NCBI GenBank assembly: GCA_016938425.1
Contig: JAFGUR010000135.1
Coordinates: forward strand, 1 to 9,778
Length of the DNA: 9,778 nt
From: Fusobacteriaceae bacterium
Lineage (GTDB): Bacteria; Fusobacteriota; Fusobacteriia; Fusobacteriales; Fusobacteriaceae
Direction of reading: 5' to 3'
The stretch's first letter is position 1; each line of letters opens with the position of its first letter. The notes under the pieces are model-generated. The model was not told the origin of the DNA and searched no databases. It saw only the letters and a list, made by a program, of their open reading frames with translations. A program made the position numbers and the translations under genes. Of this stretch, positions 5,508 through 9,778 are shown piece by piece.

Positions 5508-6578
5508 ATGGATAAAAAAGATTCTTTTTCAGAAGAAAAATTAAAAATAATTGAGCCTTTTTTGAAAAAAGAAAAAAAATTAAAAGAAATAGAAGAAGAG
5601 TCTAGTATTTCATATGCAACTCTTAAAAGATGGGTAAAAGCTTATAAGGAAAAGGGCGTAAAAGGTCTTACAAAAAAAGAACGTTCTGATAAAAACAATT
5701 TTAAAAAAGTTGATGAAGGGGACTTAGAACATATTGAAACCTTTTATGAAAAAAATAAAAATTTGTCTATTTCTACTTTATATAAGAAATATTCTGATTC
5801 TGTAAAAAAGTTTAATATTAGTTATCCAACTTTTTACAGGATTATAAATAACCTTGATTCCTTTGTTAAAAAGGATTCTAAAAAATATTTAAAAGTAGTT
5901 GAAAAAAATTCTCTTTCATATGGGATATTTCAATTTCCTCTATATATTCCTGCTGTTATAGATACTATTTTTTATATTACTTTATATTTTGAAATGTATA
6001 CACTTAAAATAACAAATTTTACTTTAGATGATTCTCAAAAATCTTTTAAAAAGCTTTATCCTTTTATTAGAGAAAGCATTGTTAGAGATTCCAATTTCCC
6101 AAAAGAAGTTTTTCTAACAAATACTATTACAGAAGCATCTAAAAAATCTTTAAGAGAATGCTCCTTTGAAACTAATATTAATTTTGTAACAGATGAAGAT
6201 TTTGACACTGAAGAGCTTAAAAAGTTTTGCTATTTTATTGAACTAGATATTTCACATGAATTTTATGGGAAATCTAATCTTACAGCTTATGACATACAGA
6301 AATTTTTGGAACTGTATATTTTTGTTGGAGAAGAAGAAAAAAGCCCTTTAGAATTTTATTTTATGAGAAAACTTGATTTTTTCCTAACTAAATCACTAAG
6401 AAAAGTTAACAAAGGGTCCATTAGACTTAAAAATAATTTATATTTTGATGAAATTTTAAATAATTTTGAGGATGATATTTTAGAAATTAGGCATTCCCAA
6501 TATGATGAGCTTTTTATTGTAGTTTATGATAAAAAAAGCGATTTTCTATGTATTGCAGAAAAAATTGCAGATTGTTAA
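5508..6578 (+). CDS. Mu/IS481-like DDE transposase homologue with apparently degenerate catalytic core
   Basis: A 356-residue intact reading frame with transposase architecture. Residues 8-60 form a helix-turn-helix (ISYATLKRWVKAYKEKGVKGL, 34-54), as in HTH_29-type transposases. Residues 70-117 form a second HTH (NISYPTFYRIINNL, 103-116). Residues 125-260 should be the RNase H-like core, and residues 279-350 match the C-terminal beta-barrel of MuA-like proteins (SPLEFYFMRKLDFF, then GSIRLKNNLYF at 303-313 and IVVYDKKSDFLCIA at 337-350). The expected catalytic residues are not evident: VVEKNSL (130-136) stands where W-D-x-T is usual, and FLTNT (202-206) where DNG is usual. Asp152 in PAVIDTIFY probably marks the usual noncatalytic second-strand site. 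It has its own promoter and a strong RBS to ATG 5508. No terminal inverted repeats or target duplication were seen. I infer a domesticated DNA-binding protein, possibly a regulator; an inactive transposase remnant is the alternative. Confidence 0.7.
   Translation: MDKKDSFSEEKLKIIEPFLKKEKKLKEIEEESSISYATLKRWVKAYKEKGVKGLTKKERSDKNNFKKVDEGDLEHIETFYEKNKNLSISTLYKKYSDSVKKFNISYPTFYRIINNLDSFVKKDSKKYLKVVEKNSLSYGIFQFPLYIPAVIDTIFYITLYFEMYTLKITNFTLDDSQKSFKKLYPFIRESIVRDSNFPKEVFLTNTITEASKKSLRECSFETNINFVTDEDFDTEELKKFCYFIELDISHEFYGKSNLTAYDIQKFLELYIFVGEEEKSPLEFYFMRKLDFFLTKSLRKVNKGSIRLKNNLYFDEILNNFEDDILEIRHSQYDELFIVVYDKKSDFLCIAEKIADC
5552..5570. repeat. 19-bp direct repeat, copy 2, inside the transposase-like gene
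   Basis: An exact copy of the sequence at 5413-5431, here encoding part of IEPFLKK (residues 15-21). The copies start 139 bp apart. The GAGCC core makes a chance match from A/T richness alone unlikely. Confidence 0.6.
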
Positions 6579-6657
6579 GTTATAAAATATCTAGTTTTTT
6601 AACTATTAACTAATTTAAACACTATTTATAAAATTATCGATTACTATGAAAAAATAA

Positions 6658-6686
6658 TTGATTTAATATATAAGTTTTGTTATTAT
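6658..6686 (+). promoter_or_regulatory. Promoter of the thiMED operon
   Basis: TTGATT (6658-6663) and TATTAT (6681-6686) are separated by 17 bp, with transcription expected to start near 6693. This is directly before the riboswitch aptamer, which supports the assignment. No clear terminator of the preceding gene is visible in 6579-6657. Confidence 0.7.
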
Positions 6687-6699
6687 AGAAATAGAAATT

Positions 6700-6790
6700 T
6701 AAAAAAAGGGAGCTCATGTAAATGGGCTGAGAGTAAGCTGTATTGCTTAGACCTGTGACCTGATTTGGGTAATGCCAACGTAGGGATATA
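6700..6790 (+). promoter_or_regulatory. TPP riboswitch (THI element) aptamer
   Basis: The conserved thi-box elements appear in order: P3 stem AGCTCAT/ATGGGCT (6711-6717, 6722-6728), CTGAGA (6727-6732), CCTGAT (6759-6764), the P5 loop TTGGGTAATGCCAA (6764-6777), and CGTAGGGA (6779-6786). The aptamer binds thiamin pyrophosphate in the nascent transcript. An additional hairpin, TAAGC/GCTTA (6734-6750), sits between CTGAGA and the ACC strand. Its position ahead of thiM and its pairing with a terminator fit feedback control of thiamin salvage. Confidence 0.95.
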
Positions 6791-6805
6791 TTATTTTAGC
6801 TTACG

Positions 6806-6845
6806 AGCTGTGTATATACTATTTTTGGTATACACAGCTTTTTTT
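6806..6845 (+). terminator. Riboswitch expression-platform terminator
   Basis: AGCTGTGTATA (6806-6816) pairs perfectly with TATACACAGCT (6829-6839), an 11-bp stem with a 12-base loop, followed by seven U residues (6839-6845). It lies between the aptamer and the thiM RBS, so TPP binding most likely causes transcription to stop here. GTAAGCT (6733-6739) is exactly complementary to AGCTTAC (6798-6804) just before the stem, and could form part of an antiterminator. Confidence 0.9.
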
Positions 6846-6875
6846 ATTTCAAAATATCATAAAAAAGGAGAAAAA

Positions 6876-7697
6876 ATGTTAGGAAGATATTTAAATAATG
6901 TAAGAGAAAAATCACCATTAGTACATAATATTACAAATTATGTGACTGTTAATGATGTTGCTAATGTTCTATTAGCATGTGGGGGAAGTCCAATAATGGC
7001 TGATGACATAAATGAAGTGGAAGAAATTACTTCAATTTGTGGAGGCTTAAATATAAATATTGGAACTTTAAATGATAGAACAATAGCTTCAATGTTTAAA
7101 GCAGGATTAAAAGCAAATGAATTAAAACATAAAGTAGTCCTTGATCCTGTTGGAGCTGGGGCAAGTAAATTGAGGACAGAAACAGCTATCGAACTTTTAA
7201 ATCAAATTAATTTTTCAGTTATTAGAGGGAATATATCAGAAATTAAAACTCTAGCTTTTGGAAAAGGAAACACTAAAGGAGTAGATGCTGATTTATCAGA
7301 TACTATAACTGAAGAGACATTAGATGAAGCAGTAAATTTTGTAAAAGAGTTTTCTAAAAAAACAGGAAGTGTAATTGCCATTACTGGAGCTATTGACTTA
7401 GTTGCTGATAAAGATAGATGTTTTGTTATTAGAAACGGAATAGCAGAAATGAGCAAAATAACTGGAACTGGTTGTCAGCTTTCAGCTCTTATTACTGCAT
7501 TTATTGTTGCTAATCCAGATAATATTTTAAAAGCTACTGCTAGCGCAATATGCCTTATGGGTTTAGCAGGAGAACTTGCATTTGAGAAAATGGTAGAAGG
7601 CGATGGAAATTCGACATATAGAAATAAAATAATAGATACAATCTATAATGCCACTGGAGATATTTTAGATTTAGGAGCAAAATATGAAATTAAATAG
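6876..7697 (+). CDS. thiM: Hydroxyethylthiazole kinase
   Basis: A 273-residue cytoplasmic kinase that phosphorylates 4-methyl-5-(2-hydroxyethyl)thiazole with ATP, the thiazole salvage step of thiamin synthesis. Family landmarks: SPLVHNITNYVTVNDVANVL (13-32), GGSPIMADD (36-44), VVLDPVGAGASKLR (87-100), VIRGNISEI (115-123) and ITGTGCQLSA (195-204) with catalytic Cys200. ATG 6876 is chosen because GGAG lies 6 bases upstream. The frame is open further upstream, but those 37 codons run through the riboswitch end and its terminator and are not coding. The stop overlaps the thiE start by 14 bases, so translation is coupled. It is the first gene under the TPP riboswitch. Length is normal. Confidence 0.96.
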   Translation: MLGRYLNNVREKSPLVHNITNYVTVNDVANVLLACGGSPIMADDINEVEEITSICGGLNINIGTLNDRTIASMFKAGLKANELKHKVVLDPVGAGASKLRTETAIELLNQINFSVIRGNISEIKTLAFGKGNTKGVDADLSDTITEETLDEAVNFVKEFSKKTGSVIAITGAIDLVADKDRCFVIRNGIAEMSKITGTGCQLSALITAFIVANPDNILKATASAICLMGLAGELAFEKMVEGDGNSTYRNKIIDTIYNATGDILDLGAKYEIK

Positions 7698-8313
7698 CAA
7701 AGACTTATTTTTATATGCAGTTACTGATAGGAAATGGACTGGTAAGAAAACATTATTTGAACAAGTAGAAGAATCAATTAAAGGTGGTGTAACCTTTGTT
7801 CAAATTAGAGAAAAGGAACTGGAATATAAATTATTTTTAGATGAAGCAATTAAGATGAAAGATTTATGTAAAAAATATGATATTCCATTTGTTGTAAATG
7901 ATAATGTAGATATTGCTATCAAATCTAATGCAGATGGTGTTCATGTTGGGCAAGAGGATATGGAGGCGTCAAATGTTAGAGAAATGATAGGAAAAGATAA
8001 AATTTTAGGAGTTTCTGTTCAAACTCTTGAACAAGCAATAGAAGCAGAAAAAAAAGGTGCAAATTATTTAGGAGTTGGGGCAATTTTCCCAACAAATTCA
8101 AAAGATAATGCAGTGAAAGTTTCTATTGAAACATTAAGTCTAATATGTAAAAGTGTAAATATTCCAGTTGTCGCTATTGGAGGCATTAATAAAGCTAATA
8201 TAAATCAACTAAAAAATACAGGAATTTCGGGAATTGCATTAATTAGTGCAATTTTTGCAAATGATGATATTAAATATGCAACTAGAGAATTAAAAGAGAT
8301 TTTATCAAAATAA
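7684..8313 (+). CDS. thiE: Thiamin-phosphate synthase
   Basis: A 209-residue TIM-barrel enzyme joining hydroxymethylpyrimidine pyrophosphate (from ThiD) with thiazole phosphate (from ThiM) to give thiamin phosphate. Visible active-site motifs: VTDRKW (13-18), QIREK (40-44) and NDN (72-74) for pyrophosphate and Mg, DGVHVGQED (84-92), GAIFPTNSKDNA (132-143) and the phosphate-binding VVAIGGIN (162-169). The TNSK segment replaces the more usual TxTK with Ser in place of the second Thr, a conservative change. ATG 7684 lies inside the end of thiM, with GGAG about 8 bases upstream. The protein is full length. A 61-base spacer with no terminator separates it from thiD. Confidence 0.96.
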   Translation: MKLNSKDLFLYAVTDRKWTGKKTLFEQVEESIKGGVTFVQIREKELEYKLFLDEAIKMKDLCKKYDIPFVVNDNVDIAIKSNADGVHVGQEDMEASNVREMIGKDKILGVSVQTLEQAIEAEKKGANYLGVGAIFPTNSKDNAVKVSIETLSLICKSVNIPVVAIGGINKANINQLKNTGISGIALISAIFANDDIKYATRELKEILSK

Positions 8314-8374
8314 AAAAATCGATACATATAGAATACTGCCTTAGACTATTTTATAAAATTAAAGGAGATCAACT

Positions 8375-9169
8375 ATGAAAACAGCATTAACAATTGCAGG
8401 AAGTGATTCTTGTGGAGGTGCAGGAATTCAAGCAGACATAAAAACAATGACTACAAATGGTGTTTATGCCATGAGCGCCATTACAGCCCTTACTGCCCAG
8501 AATACAACAGGTGTCTCATCTATAATGGAGGTAACTCCAAAATTTTTAGAAGAGCAATTAGAAAGTATTTTTACAGATATTTTCCCTGATTCAATAAAAA
8601 TAGGTATGGTTGCTTCAATAGATTTAATAAAAGTCGTTGGCAAAATCCTTAGAAAATACGAAGCTCGCAATATTGTTGTTGACCCTGTTATGGTCGCAAC
8701 TAGTGGAGCAAAACTTATAAAAGATGATGCTATTGATACTTTAAAAAAAGAACTTTTTTCCATGGCTACTTTATTAACACCTAATATTCCTGAGGTAGAA
8801 GTTTTAACTGGTTTAAAAATTGATTCAGAAGAGAAAATGATAGAAGGAGCTAAGTTAATTAGTGAAAATTTTAATTGTGCTGTTCTATGCAAAGGTGGAC
8901 ATCAAATAAATGATGCAAATGATTTATTGTATTATAATGGACAATATATATGGTTTAGAGGAAAAAGAATTGATAACCCAAATACACATGGAACAGGATG
9001 TACGCTATCAAGTGCAATTGCTTCTAACTTAGCTAAAGGCTACTCTTTAGAAGAATCAATTAAAAAATCTAAAGAATACATTTCATTAGCATTAGCAGAT
9101 ATGTTAGATATTGGAAAGGGAAATGGTCCTTTAAATCATGCTTTTAATCTCCAAAAGGAGTATCTATAA
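8375..9169 (+). CDS. thiD: Hydroxymethylpyrimidine/phosphomethylpyrimidine kinase
   Basis: A 264-residue ribokinase-fold enzyme that phosphorylates hydroxymethylpyrimidine and then its monophosphate, supplying the pyrimidine pyrophosphate for ThiE. Motifs: TIAGSDSCGGAGIQADIKTM (6-25) for the substrate, VVDPVMVATSG (101-111), LTPNIPEVEVLTG (134-146), CKGGH (172-176) and the anion-hole segment THGTGCTLSSA (204-214) with Cys209. AAAGGAG lies about 8 bases before the ATG. It is the last gene of thiM-thiE-thiD and is followed by an intrinsic terminator. No C-terminal ThiN or TenA fusion is present. The length is typical of a single-domain ThiD. With no thiC in the window, it may serve mainly salvage. 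Confidence 0.96.
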   Translation: MKTALTIAGSDSCGGAGIQADIKTMTTNGVYAMSAITALTAQNTTGVSSIMEVTPKFLEEQLESIFTDIFPDSIKIGMVASIDLIKVVGKILRKYEARNIVVDPVMVATSGAKLIKDDAIDTLKKELFSMATLLTPNIPEVEVLTGLKIDSEEKMIEGAKLISENFNCAVLCKGGHQINDANDLLYYNGQYIWFRGKRIDNPNTHGTGCTLSSAIASNLAKGYSLEESIKKSKEYISLALADMLDIGKGNGPLNHAFNLQKEYL

Positions 9170-9188
9170 TAACCTTTAAAAATTTAAG

Positions 9189-9231
9189 AACCTGTAAACT
9201 TATACTTTTGAATATATTGTTTACAGGTTTT
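9189..9231. terminator. Terminator between convergent thi operon and cobD-like gene
   Basis: AACCTGTAAAC (9189-9199) pairs perfectly with GTTTACAGGTT (9219-9229), an 11-bp stem with a 19-base loop, followed by TTTT on the plus strand. On the minus strand the stem is followed by a weaker T-rich stretch after TTC. It most likely ends the thi operon and may also serve the convergent gene, whose stop is 5 bases away. Confidence 0.75.
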
Positions 9232-9234
9232 ATG

Positions 9235-9778
9235 TTAGCATGAATAGTACTCTATTTTTTTTAATATTTTTAGCATTATTTTATTTTTCTTTTTATTTTT
9301 TATTGCAAATCTTACATAACTGTCGTTTAAAAATTTAAAATTTTCACATCTTCTTATCAAAATTCCTTCATCAAGCATTTTTTCATATAAAATTTTTCCA
9401 TTTATATTTTTCAATTTTACTAAAATAAAATTTGTTTCAGTTTTAAAATATTCAATATTTTTCATCTTAGAAATTTTTTTATAAAATCTTTTTTTCTCTT
9501 TAAATAAGCTCTTTAATATTTTTTCTTCATATTTTTCATTTTTTAAAAAAATCTCTCCAAAATTACTTGCAAAAGTATTAATTGTCCATGGTTCTTTTCT
9601 TTCTTCCATATTCTTTTTCAAAATTTTATCACAAACAATTGAATAACCTAACCTTAATCCCGGTATTCCATAAAACTTTGTAAAGGCTCTTATAATTATT
9701 ATTCTTTTATCTCCAAAATTTTTATATGATTTTTTTTCGCCATTTTTCATAAAATCTATAAAAGCTTCATCTATTAAA
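9235..9778 (-). CDS. cobD: CobD-like threonine-phosphate decarboxylase / class I-II aminotransferase, C-terminal half (5' end outside window)
   Basis: The visible 180 residues are the C-terminal half of a PLP-dependent fold-type I enzyme. The frame is open to the window edge and begins LIDEAFIDF, the PLP-contacting Asp loop, so the internal ATG at 9750 is not the start. The Schiff-base lysine is in RAFTKFYGIPGLRLGY (codons 30-45, Lys34 of the visible part). PWTIN follows about 30 residues later, close to the PWSVN of CobD and unlike typical HisC. The substrate-carboxylate Arg is in SYVRFAIK. CobD makes aminopropanol phosphate for the cobalamin lower loop. Histidinol-phosphate aminotransferase is the alternative. 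The gene is very rich in Lys, Ile and Asn, more than the thi genes, and converges on the thi operon. Confidence 0.72.
   Translation of the reverse strand, partial: LIDEAFIDFMKNGEKKSYKNFGDKRIIIIRAFTKFYGIPGLRLGYSIVCDKILKKNMEERKEPWTINTFASNFGEIFLKNEKYEEKILKSLFKEKKRFYKKISKMKNIEYFKTETNFILVKLKNINGKILYEKMLDEGILIRRCENFKFLNDSYVRFAIKNKKKNKIMLKILKKIEYYSC

Noticed and set aside
6765..6875. 37-codon in-frame N-terminal extension of thiM
   Set aside because: The codons coincide with the 3' part of the TPP aptamer and the terminator hairpin; a proper RBS precedes the ATG at 6876.
7202..7456. 84-codon minus-strand frame inside thiM
   Set aside because: A shadow of a real gene on the other strand with no translation signals.
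8464..8892. 142-codon minus-strand frame inside thiD
   Set aside because: Antisense to strongly conserved ThiD motifs, and no RBS or family resemblance.
1..9778. CRISPR array, tRNA or rRNA genes
   Set aside because: No regularly spaced direct repeats, tRNA cloverleaf patterns or rRNA-like blocks were seen.

Overview
The window is a low-G+C bacterial chromosome segment with A/T-rich codon use, strong AGGAGG-type ribosome binding sites, and sigma70-like promoters with 17-bp spacers. The gene set is typical of an anaerobic or fermentative low-G+C lineage: a glucose-type PTS EIICB, a GlnHPQ-type amino-acid transporter, a TPP-riboswitch thiMED operon and a CobD-like enzyme. I favour a Fusobacterium-like diderm anaerobe, with Clostridia as the alternative. 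This rests on protein flavour and base composition; there is no rRNA or other marker.

Layout: 1-300 has no convincing ORF but is tiled with consecutive stem-loops and looks like a structured RNA or the end of a mobile element. A Cof-type HAD phosphatase (+) starts at a TTG at 386. A bidirectional terminator separates it from a three-gene minus-strand amino-acid ABC transporter operon (binding protein 3508, permease 2667, ATPase 2026), which has an internal terminator after the binding-protein gene. The 318-base gap at 3509-3826 holds that operon's promoter, a perfect 16-bp inverted repeat, the ptsG terminator and a 30-codon reading frame without a start. ptsG (minus) and a plus-strand gene at 5508 are divergent, with well-formed promoters facing away from each other. 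A thiamin salvage operon follows (promoter, TPP riboswitch with intrinsic terminator, thiM-thiE-thiD). The window closes with the 3' half of a convergent cobD-like aminotransferase gene.

The most unusual gene is at 5508-6578. Its protein has the architecture of a Mu/IS481-like DDE transposase: two N-terminal helix-turn-helix segments, an RNase H-like core and a C-terminal beta-barrel. The catalytic positions appear to be lost, it has its own promoter and RBS, and no terminal repeats are visible. It looks like a domesticated transposase that may act as a DNA-binding protein. A 19-bp sequence between the two divergent promoters is repeated exactly inside its own coding region. Together with the structured segment at 1-300, this is what most merits follow-up.

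Functionally, the thi operon salvages thiazole (ThiM) and hydroxymethylpyrimidine (ThiD) and joins them (ThiE) to make thiamin phosphate, with TPP closing the loop through the riboswitch. No thiC, thiG, thiF, thiS or thiH is present here. The transporters bring in an amino acid (probably glutamine or a similar polar one) and a hexose. The EIIA partner of PtsG is not in the window.
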